64,000 nt of DNA from Pseudocercospora fijiensis CIRAD86 (taxonomy: Eukaryota; Ascomycota; Dothideomycetes; Mycosphaerellales; Mycosphaerellaceae), in assembly GCF_000340215.1 (NCBI RefSeq), contig NW_006921534.1, forward strand, positions 6,588,382 to 6,652,381, read 5' to 3'. The position numbers and the translations under genes were made by a program. The number at the start of each line of letters is the position of its first letter. Position 1 is the first letter of the stretch. Below, one piece after another: positions 1 through 12,926 of the stretch. A model generated the notes under the pieces. It did no database searches. It saw only the letters and a list, made by a program, of their open reading frames with translations, and was not told where the DNA came from.

Positions 1-1
1 T

Positions 2-3000
2 TTAGGCGTATAGTAGGAGCCGAACGACTTTAATTACTATCTCTCCGCTATTATTTAGATAGGGCAACTCCTTGTATTTAACTACTCCTAGCGTTATAAC
101 TAGGGCTTCGACCGCGACGACGAAGTTTTAGAGGCTATTAAGTATAAGATAGAGTTACTCTTTACGCGAGAGACCGCTATCCGAGAAATTGTCTACTAGC
201 GTAGTACCCTCTTCGCCTTTACTAGTAACTATATATCGACTAATTAGGCTATCTAGGCCGCCGACGGTAAATCCGTTTAATTTAGGGACGTCGTACTACG
301 AGTTATAGACCTAACTACCCTACTCGAGTATTGCTATCGATAGGCATATAAGATCCTACGGCGCGACCTCCTTTTTAGACTCCCGTATAACTCTATCCCT
401 CTTACCGACCTTTATAACTGCCCCGAAGAAACTACTATCTACTTTAGCTTCCTTTAAGACAAGCGTAATACTACTATCGTTAACCTAGCTCGAACGTTTG
501 TTATTAACGCTATCGCTAGTAATCTAGCTCTATTATATTTATACTTAGAGGCCGGTTTAGATACACTCCGCCTTAGCTCGGTAGTCGGCGTATATAAGTA
601 TTATATCTAAGAGTTCCTTTAGCTACTTAGCGTTCTTATATTTATTAGTAGCGGTTAGCCCGCCTGCGAACCCGAATTCTTCTCGGCGATATAGCGTAAT
701 ACTTAGTCGGTCCGCTCTATTACTATCCGAGATAGATACGTTATAATTTACCTAACCTATACTAAGCTCCGCTAGAAGCTAAATAATAAATAAAACGTCC
801 GCTTCCTATTTAAGCTCGGCCGCCTACTTATCGATTACCTTATATATATTTAACTATTTCGCAAGCTCTACTAGTATTAATCTAACCCCGGGTAGGTACT
901 TAGTCCTTTCCTCTAGTCTAAGGACAACCTCGTCTAGTCGGATAATACTATAACCTAATACCTTCGTCGATAGACCGTAGCCGCTAGCCTGCCCGCCTTC
1001 GGTATTAGCGAGTAGCGTTACTTCTCCGTCGCTATCGTTAAGAAATTCTTTAGCAAGTTCGTAGGCTTCGATTAATCGGACGCAAACGACGAAGACGACG
1101 AGGTCGACGATATAGAGGCAGCTATAGCTAGGTAGCGTAACTATAGTTTCTATACTGCTAACATTTTATATACTAACGCTAATCTATTCGCCGTATCGTC
1201 TAACTTATAGGATAGCTTAATCTAAGGCAGGTACCGCGCGTCTCGTATCTAGTCGAACTTCCTCTAGCTTCCTACCGCTATTACTCGCTACTAGGGGACC
1301 TAGCCGTCGCTAGGTAGCTCTATTAGCAACCTCTTAGTACTCGAGAATAGTAGTCTCGCCCCCGTCTTTACCCTCGATAAAGCCCTATAGTACGCGCGCG
1401 AAATTATATAAAACCCGTAGCTATAGTAGAAAAGCGAGGGTTAAGCGACCGCTATACGATAGATCCTCTCTCTCGAGGCCCGACTACTCGTCGTCCTTAG
1501 TACTAGCGCCGGTAAGAGTCTCCTCTTTATAGTTCCTTACTATATAAAAGGTACGTAGACTACTATACTTATCCTTCCTCTAGTTGCTTTACGAGTTAAT
1601 ATACTTACCTAACTTAAAGCCGCTAAAGTGTCCTATATAGTATAGTAACTAGGAATAGAGCGCTCTACTTCCTTTATCCTAGTTAGCGCTAAGGCCGCCT
1701 ACTCTACCTAATTTATTATATATATACGGCGTCTCGGGGTCTAGAACTAGCTCGATCGTATCTTCGTCGACGAGTGCTATTTAACTATAACCGCGTTGCC
1801 GTACTGCTCTATCTTTCGCTAATTTAGCTATCTCGGGTCGATTAGTACCTAGGTCGTCTACCTAACCGCTACTCTACTACTATTAATAGAACCTAAATTC
1901 CTATAGCGCAACGTTATCGCCTAGCCTATAATAGTATAGCGGAGTACTAATCGCGCTAATATTATATATTATGTTTCCTTATACTAGTAGGTATAGTTAC
2001 TACTTATAGCTATACGACTTATTAGGAAGCAACCTAGGGCGAGTATATTCGTACTTAGCGATCGCGTCCTAGTATTCGTATATAGTCTCGACTACGCCGA
2101 GCAGCTAGCGAGGGAAATTAATTGCCTGTACTTTACCGCCGCTAGTAGAACTACTAGCGAGAAAGAATAGCTACTCGACGCCTAGCTTAATAGTACCGAT
2201 AATCTATTTCTTATCGCTACTTCTATACTCGGCGAAGGATTCGACGCACTACGTATCCGAGTTATTATCTACGTCGGCCTCCTACCCTTACTAATATTAT
2301 TCGTATAATAGTCCGGTCGCGCTAGGCGAGATAGAAAGCTAGTACTATCTTACCTCCTACTACTAACTAAACTAACTATACTAGTAACGGTCGACTAGAG
2401 TAAGCTTAGCTTCGATTAATACCCTTACGTAGATAACGTTAGCTATATATAGTAGCGTAAGAGGCAAGCTATATAGCAATATACTCGCGTAGGTAAATGT
2501 TTGCGTCTAATTATGTCTAATTACCTCGATAGTCCCTAATTCCGCTTAACGTATATATCTAACCTAGACGATAGTAACGAGCTCTACTAACGATATATAT
2601 ACCGACTAGTACTGCCTCTAACCTAGCCCGAAACGCCGTAGGCTTAGGCGATCCGTCGGCAGACTGCCTATTTCTAGCGTATCTAGCAAAACGAAGCTAG
2701 TAGTATAATATAGTTCGACCGCAACCTCGCCGTTATCTAATAACTATATACTATCTACCGCTTCGTTAATCCCCGCCTCCTTATATACTAATTCTCTTAA
2801 TGCCTACGCGCTAACTTCGTAGTTGCGAAGAAAAGGCAAGCGCTCTAAACTAAGCTAATCGAGAGGTACTATACCTACTTCTACTACTATTTCCCTTTTA
2901 CTATATACTAGGAATATAGCAAGCAAATATAGAGTTGTTAACGGCTAGACGTTATATAGCTAGTCGCTATCGGCGTATTCTAGTCGCTATAGATAGGTCC

Positions 3001-3550
3001 TACTTAGATCTAGGATAAATTCTAGTACTAATTTAAAACGCTAGAGGAATACCTCTAGTAGATAACTTAGAGTACTATATAGGATAGAGAAAAGGCTATC
3101 TAAGGTGTTCGTCTCTGTACTATCGCTATCGAGCACGTTCTAGCTAGGAACGTTAAACTAGATCCGGTACCCGCTAACAACTATATAGAGTAGGAATTCT
3201 AGACGCTAACTATTTCGCCGGCCGGAAAAAAAAACAATAATATACCGGTTATACTATTTACTTTTCCGTCTAGCGAAATAGTCGGCACGTAGCTATATTA
3301 TCGCTATATTAACTCGGCAGTTAGGCGGGAGTAATAGTCTCTAATCTACTAACGACATTATTATACTAGTATCCTTATTAAATTAATAACGCTATAGCGT
3401 CGCTACGCTCGCACGCTATAATATAAGATATCTACCGACGTTAGAAGTAGAGTATGCAACTAAATAGTTATAGCTAGCATTTACCTATATCGCTAGACCG
3501 TTTAAGTTAAATACGGATAGAGCGTAGTTAGTCGAGATCTAAAATATAAA
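2..3550 (+). pseudogene. RecQ-type (telomere-linked) helicase relic, 5' end outside window
   Basis: A single frame from base 2 reads through about 1,180 codons when TAA/TAG are taken as mutated Gln. Walker A reads VLSTSAGKSLLF (1493-1528). The motif II box reads IFVDECY (1760-1780), so the RecQ DECH box has become DECY, as expected from C-to-T change. Motif VI reads QQSGRARRDRK (2306-2338). All three sit in the same frame. An upstream region of about 490 residues without helicase motifs, including an acidic stretch near 1,080-1,120, precedes the helicase core, as in fungal telomere-linked RecQ helicases. These are DNA helicases often found next to telomeres. The downstream limit is uncertain, and a palindromic insert lies at 3,200. 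The many stops make it non-functional. The RecQ assignment is firm; the telomere-linked subclass rests on length and context. Confidence 0.8.
3200..3296. repeat. Family-1 double-palindrome element
   Basis: The left arm reads GCTAACTATTTCGCCGGCCGG and the right arm is its approximate inverse ending GAAATAGTCGGC, about 60 bp later. This is the first copy of a family whose arms each contain a TTTTGCCGGCCGGCAAAA-like palindrome. It lies inside the RecQ relic without an obvious 5' splice site, so here it may be a plain insertion. Confidence 0.55.
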
Positions 3551-6230
3551 CTATTTATAAACCGAACTACTATTACTCGATATATTCTACTCTCTCTATC
3601 CTTACCCTAACCGCCTCCTCGTCGCCTTTCGCCTACGTCGTATATTAACCTGCTAACGACAATATACTAATAGTATCGTCGCCCTTCGTTAGAGTATTTC
3701 TGCCTATAGACTTATTATCTCTACTACTATCTCTACGATCTGTTCCTCTAGTACCTCTATACTTAGCTACTCCTTATTTATTATTCGCCCGTATACTACC
3801 TAGCTAGCCGATAAATCTTCCTCTACGCTCCTCCTCCCGCTTACCCTCTATTTATTATAGCCTTCGCCTAGTCTGCCTATTCCTCCCTCGTTAACCTCTA
3901 TTATACCCTTACTTAATCTACCTATTACTCTCTCGTTAACTTCTATTATACCCTTACCTACTATTATATTACTACCTACTAGTATACTATCTACCTAATC
4001 GCTAGGCCTATTAACCCGCGCCTACGTCGCTAACTTATCTAGTCGCTATTCCCTTATTTCTATCCTATAATAGTATATTTCCTATATAAATAAAAACGCT
4101 ATATATTCTACGTAATATAACTATTTCTTCTCCGCCGAGAAGCTCGCCTAGTTATACTATAGAAGTAGTAGCGGTCGCTCGTATAACTATCGTCGTATTA
4201 ATATTCTATCGTAATACTCGGCTATATTACCGGTCGCTAGCGCTAGCTCGGTATAACTCGCTAATATTTAGTAGTCGGCTATCTCGGTAGTCTTACTTGT
4301 ATCTACGCGACGGCTAGCCGTAGAGAGAAGTTTCGGAATAGCGACGTGCTCGAGTAGTTTAGTAGGCGAAATCGGATAAAGGTAGGATACGGACAATCTC
4401 TAGAACCGACGTCCTTTTATATCTTTCCTCGCTATATATATTAGACTACCTACCGTATCGCTACTTTGTCTATTATTATAGCCGATCCTACCTTACGTCC
4501 TACTAGAACCGTATACAAACTCGATTAAATTTTACCGTACCGCTTGTACCTACGCGTCCGCCTTTACTTATTATATACTATTTCTTTTATAATATACTGT
4601 TCGCCTACGCACTCTCTCTAGTATACTCGAATAGCGCGGTTATACTATACCGCATTTCGATCTAGGCGTCGCATTTGAAATCCGCGTATATAAGTCGGGT
4701 TTGATTTAATGTCTCTTTGTACGTCGTCGTATATTATCTATTATAATCTCTTATATTCCCTCTAGCCCTTGCTATTACCTAGGGGTCGAGCGCTAATACT
4801 ATAGCTCTCTCGCCTCGCATTTATACGTACTATCGACGGTAGCTAATAAAGTGCTACTTACCCGGGTTATTTCTTACTACCGGCATCTGCTTTATATCTA
4901 TTATCCTAGCGAGTGCGCTAATACCCTAACCGATCGACGTACTAGCTTAGTTTCTATACTATTGCACTAACTATAGGCCTTCTCTAGTAGTTAGGTTAGA
5001 TCTTGCTAGTAGAGGACATACTCGGTTAAGTCGGATTATACCCCGTATAACTTAACGTAGGTATACTTACTAGATAATCTACCGGTTTTTCCCTATCTCG
5101 CGATACCCGTATTAAAATACTAGAACCTATCGGTAAAGGAGTCGGCTAGATCGAGTATTATTAGATATAAGCTATTTATAGAGATCTTATACGTTAACCT
5201 ACTTATATATATAATATAGTCGATACTGCGCCGTAGTACCGCTAAATATCGCTAGCTACGTATAGGAGGTAAATGCATATAGTTATAGTGCTACCCGAAT
5301 TTCTATATCTAGTACTTCTATCGTACGAGACTTAGGCGTTATATAACCTAGGGCTAATCTACTAAACGACGATTAGATGCGAACTAGTTTGCTAGGCGGC
5401 AAACTATATTGTCTATATTACTTTTGCTAGCTAGCAAAATAGTTAGCACTCTCGTATTGTAATTGCGGTTATAGTAGATGCGTCTACTAGCTATAGGTCG
5501 TAGTATAGTAACGCTACTAAGGCTCGAACCCTAATTGCGCTATCTATCCCTAGATATAGCTCGACTATTATACCTCGCCGACTAGCTTTTATCGTATATC
5601 GTCTATTAGGACGTCCGGTATGCTATCTATGCTGTTATCGTAGCCTTAGCTATCTTAGTCTAGTATATTCTTGCTTACCTAGTAGTCTACTATTATCTAA
5701 TCCGGCTATTGTCGAGGCAATCCGATATATCCTTACGTTATAATACTAACGGAGCCGTATACGGACTTGTTAGGCTATATACTAGTTTATATATAGTTAT
5801 TATATACGTAATAAAATACTACGATTAACTCGGTTAGTATTCGGTTCTTAAAACTATTAACTCGTAATATCGTAGAATAGATAGCGGTTAGTTCGTCTAC
5901 CCGGGATATACGTCCGAAATTATAGTATATTTTCGAACGACTACAATTCTCGAAAACTAATTTCTCCCCCGATCGATTAGATAACAACGCCCTAATCTAA
6001 CGATATCTTTTATTATTTATCTACCCGAATATAAACCTACTATAACCGAGACAGTCCGAGTAAATTAGTAACCTTACTGCCGCTAAGATTTACCCTAATC
6101 GTTGCTAACCCTCGGGTCTAGCTTACTTACGTATTACGCTCCGTATACTAACGGCGTTTTCTAGGGCAGGTTTTATAGGTTACCTCCTTCTACTACCGTA
6201 TATTATATAGTAAATTATTAATAGTATAAT
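3551..6230. other. RIP-degraded interval, no supported gene
   Basis: No frame on either strand gives a coherent protein after stop read-through. A plus-strand stretch around 4,080-4,500 could be a mutated downstream part of the RecQ gene, but no motif supports this. Short pyrimidine-rich repeats such as CTATTATACCCTTAC occur near 3,895-3,965. A palindromic element sits at 5,386-5,450. Confidence 0.5.
5386..5450. repeat. Family-1 double-palindrome element
   Basis: It contains TTTTGCTAGCTAGCAAAA, a perfect 18-bp palindrome that is the RIP-mutated form of TTTTGCCGGCCGGCAAAA, followed by the conserved terminus ATAGTTAGCA. The left arm, TGCTAGGCGGCAAA, is partial. Confidence 0.6.
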
Positions 6231-6301
6231 GCTAACTGTTTTGCCGCCTAGCAAACTGCCGGGCTATTGTCTATTTTCCTAGCCGGTAAAACGGTTAGCA
6301 C
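6231..6301. repeat. Family-1 double-palindrome element (complete, 71 bp)
   Basis: This is the clearest stand-alone copy. It starts TGCTAACTGTTTTGCC and ends GGTAAAACGGTTAGCA, giving imperfect terminal inverted repeats with a GCCGCC/GCCGG core in each arm. The terminus TGCTAAC matches the fungal intron branch-site consensus. It lies next to the 3' end of the minus-strand relic, so it may be a 3'-terminal intron or a UTR insertion. Confidence 0.65.
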
Positions 6302-6309
6302 TCTTATAT

Positions 6310-8220
6310 AGTCGCATTTATTATCCTATAGTTTAACGGGTTAGAGAAATACGAGGCGGTCTATATTACTTAACTACTATATCTACTTAGAGACGGTAGT
6401 ACACATATATCGAATGTATTACGTATACTATGCTTAGTATAGGCTTATATATACTCTAGCCTATCGATATATTATAGTTGCCCCGCCTAGAATAGATCTA
6501 TCGTCTCTAGCATTTCCGAGATACTACCCCGCGTAGCCTCGAGCTATGCGGCTACTCCGATACGTATACTATCTCGTATTCTCTAGCCTTCCTCCTATAC
6601 TATACTTACTATTCGATTAGCGTTAGATATCCCGTCTAATAACAAAGGTATATACTTGTCGCGAATATAGTCGATTAAATCTTTACCCCTAAACTTAAGT
6701 TCTAGGACCTCCTTTACCTCCTCTAATGCTTTATCGAGGTTAGCTATACTATATGCGTCTAGTAGCTTATAGTATGCCGCCTCTAGAACCGGAATTACCT
6801 TAATAGTAAGATCTACTAAATCCTATTATATAGGTAGCCCTACTACTCGGCGTAGTAATCGGATGCTATTTACTATTAACAAGTAGTCTAGGTACTATTT
6901 CGCCTAGTATAGGATCGCGTCGGGAAAGTACTCCTACTATACGCTTTTAATTAATATTGTCGTCGTCGTATAGAGTATTAATAGCGGATCGTCTAGATAT
7001 ATATCTAGTAGTATTAACTTTATATACTACGTAGCTAGATAATACCTATTTATAGTCGGGCAGTCTATTCGTATTACCGCTATCGTAACCGCTATCCTAT
7101 CGATAACAAAGCCTACTAGATATATATAGTGCCTACTACTGTCCGGTTTTACGAATATATTATCTACGATTAACGTCCTATCGCTCTCGGTATATAGCTC
7201 TAAAAGCTCGAAATAGGCGACGACTAGGTACTTAAACCTATCCTTTACCGTCTCCGGTTATATATAAAAGCCCGCGTATCTTAGTATATTTAGTTCTATG
7301 CCTGCGGTCGAATAGTCCGGCCGTTTAATTTTCTTTATCTCTAGTAGCTACGAGACATCCTCGATAACCTTATCTACTTGTTTTTTATTTAACCCTACGT
7401 ACCGATATACTAACCTAGCTACTACTTTATATACTTCTATCGAACGACCCCGGGTATATATTATTATAAACTATATCCTAATTCGCTAGTACGCCTCCCG
7501 CGTACTATACTACTCTAGGTCTACTCGGTCGCTCTCGCCGTAGTTATAACGCGTATTAGATTAGTCTATTATCTACTTGCCCGGGATCTATTTATACCTC
7601 TTCTCGGCCCCTATTATCTCTATAATCCCTCGCTATAGATACGTATCTTCTCTATCTCTACCGTCGCCGTACCGGTACGTTATACGAGTTTGTTAACCTA
7701 ATATATTAATATCGCACTTGCTTTTTATAATACTAAATCCCCTCCGCTTCGCCTATCTATATATAAACTATTTAGCCGCCTAGAATAACGGGAATTAATG
7801 CCCGTAGATCCGATCTAGTAGCCTATACGCCCCTATTAGACGCTCGTATCGCGCCCTAGTATTATCTATCCTACTATCCTTACCGCGAACTTATACTAGA
7901 GCGCCGGGCAATCTTGCAATTATTAGATATCGCTAGATAGCGGCGCTCCTCTCGCGATATATCTCCTCTAATAACTTCTCTCGCCCTCTTACGCCTCTGC
8001 CTAAGCGCTAACGATCCTATTCGCGAACGGTATATTCGATATCGAGTAGCGTAAAGTAGTCGTCGGTTATACTCTATAATAGGAACTACGATAGACTTAT
8101 TATCGCTTCTAGCGTAACTGCCCGATTGTCGCGTATAACTACTATACGATATAGACGATCTATACTACTATATCTAATACTTACTCGGCTAAGGGGAAAC
8201 TCTATCCCCCCCTATAAACG
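6310..8220 (-). pseudogene. Uncharacterised gene relic, about 630 codons
   Basis: Read on the minus strand with TAA/TAG taken as Gln, one frame is coherent for about 1.9 kb. It shows a charged N-terminal part (VRGREKLLEEIYRERSAA), then AKRRGFSIIKSKCDINILG, a middle segment with VDKVIEDVSQLLEIKKIKRP, and a helical C-terminal part (LDKALEEVKEVLELKFRGKD, VSIVQEEGQRIRDSIR). No ATG is preserved at the upstream end because TG has been lost, so the start is approximate. I recognise no family and see no catalytic motif or transmembrane segment. It is transcribed away from the SNF2-like cluster to its right. Coherence over this length makes a real former gene likely; its function is unknown. Confidence 0.55.
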
Positions 8221-8639
8221 GAATCGGCCTCGCTATTAAACTTAAAAACTAGTTATATCCCCTTCCCCTTCTATAGCGTATAACTTATACTATATCTATA
8301 TATCTACGCTACTATCCGCCCTAATAGATACATCCTTACCTAAACTACCTATTATAGGAGATTACTATATCCTATACGTATATCTATCTCGCGCGTATAA
8401 TACTCGGTTAAAGACTCGACCCTCTCTTCTACCTTTATCCTATCTCGCCCGTTTCTATATAGTATATCTCCTATAGCTTATTATATATATTAACTAACAA
8501 TACGGCCGGTACTATTGCGTACTATTGCGCCGACCGCCCTATACCTACTAACGCGCCCTATAATCTCGTAATTAATAATACTAACTATTATTCTATCTAG
8601 TAAAACGGCTAGTATTGCCTTAGGTATCTACTACCGCGC
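8221..8639. other. Intergenic, degraded
   Basis: No coherent frame was found. Half-copies of the family-1 palindrome (GGCCGGTACTATTGCG near 8,502, AGTAAAACGGCTAGTATTGC near 8,600) lie just before the first copy of the shared leader. Confidence 0.4.
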
Positions 8640-8890
8640 CTATATAGCTCGATATCGCCTTTACGTCTACCCTTTACTTAGGCTAAGTTTAACCGTATAT
8701 TAGCGTATTTCGGCGGACTTTACTTTATAGTATTAACTAAGGCGGCGAACGAAGCGTAGTCCCGACCTTACTATATAAATTAGCTACGTCGCCTAGGAGG
8801 ACTCTTTTATACGCATATTAGTAAAGTAAACCGCTAGTCTACCGGTCTTGCCCCGAGCGCTATTAACGCACTAATATAGGTCTCTTCTCG
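8640..8890 (+). promoter_or_regulatory. Shared leader/promoter cassette, copy 1
   Basis: This is the first of four diverged copies of a block (others at 9,800, 11,705 and 17,600). Landmarks in order are a TTTACTTAG start, AAGGCGGCGAACGAA, then TATAAATTAGCTACGTCGC (about 8,773), then GTAAAGTAAAC. It is followed by a CTACTACTACT-rich leader and a half palindrome (CTAGCCGGTAAACTAGTC). In the other copies a SNF2-like gene follows, so a promoter role is inferred. Confidence 0.5.
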
Positions 8891-8919
8891 GCCGCTAACT
8901 CTCTCTACTTTATAATCTA

Positions 8920-9560
8920 CTTCTACTACTAGCGATCTATACTCGTCTATCTATTCCTCTAGCCGGTAAACTAGTCTATAGCCCTATACGTATATCCTAC
9001 GCTACCGTACTATACTACGCTACGACTACCTACTAAGCTCCCTACTACGTCCGATTATCGCTATAGTAGACTATACCGATAGTGCCGCCGTCGCGCCCTT
9101 TAAGGCCGAACTCTGTCGTCTCTATATTAATAAAAACCGCTAGCTATTTTTCTACGCCTACTTAATTAATAAAGAGATCGAATACTACCGCGGTCGAATA
9201 TTAAGCTTCTCTTAGCTCGACCTCGACGGCTATTCCGAAAAGCTCCGCTAACTCCGACTATATAAGCTCGCGATCTTCCTAGTTAGTATCGGCTATACTA
9301 GATTTTAAAGGGACTATACTCGGTATATTTAGAGATATTAGCCTCGTATACTAGCGATAGAGCTATAGAAGTTAAGGTCGGAATCGTCTCTATATAGCTC
9401 CGCTAGCATTTATTTAGTTACTCCGTATAGAACTAGGTATAGGGAAGCCTACGTATGCCCCTAGGTTACCTATTATATTATACTCTCGACGGTAGATTAA
9501 TACGGACGTACGTAGTATTATAGACTATGCCGTAGCTTATACTACTATAGTTCTATACTA
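8920..9560 (+). pseudogene. Remnant downstream of leader copy 1, product unrecognised
   Basis: By position this should be the body of a SNF2-like paralogue, but no helicase motif remains. A frame containing EYYRGRILSFSQLDLDGY and LRLYKLAIFLVSIGYTRF is fairly open between about 9,080 and 9,450. It could be a truncated N-terminal part of a paralogue or an unrelated fragment. The assignment is weak. Confidence 0.25.
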
Positions 9561-9799
9561 TCTAGCTCTCTATTGCTCTTATCCTTATATAATAATTTAA
9601 TTTATATATCTACTATCTTATCCTTTCCTATACTATACGTACCGATATCTCCCGCAATCGTCGACTATTTTACTAGCTAGTAAAGTCTATCGTCCCTATA
9701 GCTACTATAGTTGCCTTATATCCTATCTAGCTATATATATCTACTATTGCCTCCGCTAGTAGAACAGTCGACTATACCTTAGGTATCTATTAGCTCGGT
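9561..9799. other. Intergenic with half palindromes
   Basis: It contains GACTATTTTACTAGCTAGTAAAG-like (9,662) and CGCTAGTAGAACAGTC (9,753) remnants of family 1. No gene was seen. Confidence 0.4.
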
Positions 9800-10045
9800 A
9801 CGCTAGTCGTTACCTGACTTTATACCCTTTACTTAGATTAAGTTTAATACTATACTAGCGTATTTCGGTAGACTTTACCTCTCGGCCTCGACTAAAGCGG
9901 CGAACGAAGCGTAATCCCGACCTTGCTATATAAATTCGCTACGTCGCTTAGGACGACCTTTTCGTACGCGCCTTAGTAAAGTAAACCGCTAGTCTACTAG
10001 TCTTAGCCCGAGCGCCTATACTACGCTAATTTATATCTCCTTCTA
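9800..10045 (+). promoter_or_regulatory. Shared leader/promoter cassette, copy 2
   Basis: It aligns with copies 1, 3 and 4. AAAGCGGCGAACGAAGCG is followed by CTATATAAATTCGCTACGTC (about 9,926), then GTAAAGTAAACCGC and CCCGAGCGCC. It lies upstream of the internally deleted SNF2-like paralogue, with the same CTACTAC-rich leader at about 10,075-10,095. Confidence 0.55.
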
Positions 10046-10189
10046 CTCCTCGACTTCTCTTCTACCTTACTACCTACTTCTACTACCGCCTACTCTACTC
10101 GCCTAGCAACTTTTCTACCTAGCAAATTAGTCTATAGTTATACTACTACTGTATCCGTATATATACTATAAACTATATACGTCGTTGCC

Positions 10190-11690
10190 TCCGATTACTA
10201 CTATAGTAAAGGTCGCCGACGATAATACCGTAGATAGTACGCTAGGCCGATCCCGCGTAGATTAATAAGCTATAGCTATCTTCTATAATCGCTACTACGA
10301 ACACTTTAATATTATACGTAATTACTTTATCGACCTAGTCTAATTCGTATCCTAGGCGAGCGCTCGCCCCTATTATACCGCTATATACCGTAAGCTCGTT
10401 AGGACCGTATATAATATATTCCGTAGTATTTATTTCTTATACTACCTCTACGTACGTCCTCCCTTTAATAGTACCCTACTATAAGTTAGCTACGCTATAG
10501 ACTACTTTGCCGGCCGGTAAACGGTTAGCAATATCTATTACCTTTACTAGCTAGCAAAGCAGTCTATAGTCGACAAAACTATATACTACCTAACTAACTA
10601 GCGTATAGTACTCGATTATTAGCGAATATATAGGACTCTATCTAGCGGTACTCTAAAGTTACTATATCTATTCCTATACTAGAGTATCGCGTCTACTAGC
10701 TTATATAACTAGTCGCCCTGTTCTATCGGTTTATAGTAGTCTTATCGCTTATCTATATATATATTATCCTATAGTCTTCTAAAGTTAGGTTTACCGTCGA
10801 CGTAGACCTATTCGCCTATAACGCGCTCTATCTACTACTAGGTATATATCGGATCCTATATATTACCCTAGACTATATATCTATATATTAGAGTACTATC
10901 GCCTATAAATCCTTTAAAGACGATCCGGACGTAAAGGCGATTATCTATTACTCTTATAGCCGCGCTTGCCTAGCTATATTTTACGTTACTACTATAACCG
11001 ATATCTCCGCTATCGCCTAGAAACGCTTATAGAACTAGCCGTCGGCGCCTAGGACTTAGCGTCTAGTATACTATCTATATCGTATCGATCCTACCTACTA
11101 TTATCTCGAGCTAGACTTGCCTTATCTACTCTCTACTTGTCTATCTATAGCTCTTATACTAGAGCGTATCTTTAGTAACGACGAGATTAAGCGTATTCGC
11201 GGTCGTACCTTTAAACCGCAATCTGCTAAGATATAGTCTATCTAGGCCTAAATAAAGTACTAATTAATATCCTAGAGGGCTCTACTCGCGCGTCCTAGGC
11301 TTTAATATAGTCTCCGCGAGATCGACGTACGAGTTCCTTATCGGCGTATCTTTATTCCTCTTAGTAGATAGACGATACGCTTAGATATTATTAGTCCTAT
11401 AGTATATTATATCGTATATTACGCGAATAACTATATTTAACTATACTATCTACGAATTCCTACGTACCCTATTCCCTACCTTCGTTCGACTAACCCGCTT
11501 TAATACTCGTCTTACGCTATATAATACGCTAGCCTACGGCACTTAGCTACCGATAGTATTGCCTACTAGGAAATTATCGCGTCCTCGTAACGCCTCGCCC
11601 TCTATTACCCGCTATTTTTTACTAATACTAACCGCAATCCCGTATAGTAAAATAGACGCGCCTATATTCTATATCTATTAGGCTAGTATA
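10190..11690 (+). pseudogene. Internally deleted SNF2-like helicase paralogue (#0)
   Basis: After leader copy 2 and a short exon ending FNSTLLQ (10,494), an intron with a family-1 element leads into a segment that aligns with the region before helicase motif V of the two longer paralogues. It includes QSSKVRFTVDVDLF and SIYQSTIAYKSFKDDPDVKA (about 10,850-10,950). The ATP-binding half (Walker A, DExx) is missing altogether, so this is an internal deletion rather than only RIP damage. After the motif V region the match to the paralogues ends. Downstream sequence to 11,690 has an open but unrecognised frame (IFIPLSRQTIRLDII). Family assignment comes from alignment to the neighbours by eye. Confidence 0.5.
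10495..10608 (+). other. Probable intron of #0 carrying a family-1 element
   Basis: The upstream exon ends ...CTATAAG with GTTAGC as 5' splice site. The 3' side reads CTAACTAACTAGCGTATAG. The intron holds ACTTTGCCGGCCGGTAAAC and TTTACTAGCTAGCAAAG, the two palindromic arms. It lies at the same exon context (LLQ/GT) as the second intron of the other paralogues. Confidence 0.5.
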
Positions 11691-11704
11691 CCTTATACTA
11701 TTTT

Positions 11705-11955
11705 ACTTTACCTTACCTCCTACCCTACTTATATTAAGTTTAATCGTATACTATCCCGTTTTCGGTAGACTTTACTTCTTAGCCTTAACTAAGGCGGCGA
11801 ACGAAACACAATCCCGGCCTATTTATACAAATTAGCTACGTCGCTCGGGATAACTCTTTTACGTAGCCTTTAGTTAGGTCGACCGCGTTGCTATTTAACG
11901 CGTACGCGCCTACGGCCCGTACGTTAGTCCGAGCGCCTATACGCTATTTATTTAT
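11705..11955 (+). promoter_or_regulatory. Shared leader/promoter cassette, copy 3
   Basis: It has AAGGCGGCGAACGAAACAC, then TTATACAAATTAGCTACGTC (about 11,824; the TATA box is partly altered) and TCCGAGCGCC. The CTACTACTACTACT leader follows at 11,991-12,035, with a half palindrome TTTTCTAGCTAGTAAAG at 12,049, then the SNF2-like #1 frame. Confidence 0.5.
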
Positions 11956-12926
11956 ATTTCTCTTCCTCCGTATCTTCCCTACTTTTCTATCTACTACTAC
12001 TACTACTACTTTAACTACTACTACTACTACTTCTACCGTCCGTCGTTATTTTCTAGCTAGTAAAGTAGTCTATAATCGAATTAGTACTACCTAGGCGACA
12101 CCTAAGGACGTTTCTAAGTTAAATATAGCGAACGACCCCGAAGTACTAGCTCTAGGCCCTCTACGTCTATCTAGGCGTCTATCCTCTCTAGTTATTAGTC
12201 CTCTTATACCTAGCGACGTATATAAATTCGCGCGTAACGAAAAGGCCTTTCTTAGCGAGGCTAGGTCGATCTAAGTAGATAATACTTATAACTACTAGCG
12301 AACTATACGCGTAATAGACGACCTAACGAATGTCTTTTATAAGTAGTATAAGACGTACGACGTATATAAGATTAACGATTAGGATCCGGTACTATAGCGA
12401 GCCTTCCTACGAGATATTAGTAACGGTATCGATATAACTTTTTCGACTTCGGATACTATTAATCCCGCTAATATAAAATATCTCCCGAGTAAGCGTAAGA
12501 GCACTATCTAGGCTAATACTAACTAGCTATAGCTTGCGCCCTAGCCCGATACCCCGTTCCCTATTACCGACGCCTAGCGTATATTATACGCTAGTATACT
12601 CGATACTCTATAGTACTATCGCTCTAGGTATACGGCTACGTCTCTATTATTTAACGAAGCCTATACGGTAATAAACATCGACGTTACTATACTCCTAGAC
12701 GGCGAGATCGATAAAGTTAGTAAATACCTATACTATATTACGTTTCGCGGACTCTGTCTTACGATATAGCAACTATAGGCTATTATATAGATCGTCGAAA
12801 TATAGAAATTACCTATATAGGGCGCTATTCTCGCCGACGATATCGGTACTAGTAAGACTATCTCTATCCTCTACGCCGCTGTAGCTTAGTCCGAGTATAT
12901 CGAAGAATAGCGTATCGTATATTAAG

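Noticed and set aside
5787..5987. Open frame on the minus strand (66 codons)
   Set aside because: It lies in degraded sequence, has no motif, and the frame is not continued on either side. A chance opening.
11888..12094. Plus-strand open frame with Thr-rich stretch
   Set aside because: It translates the CTACTACTACT leader shared by the four promoter cassettes. The Thr run is a product of that repeat.
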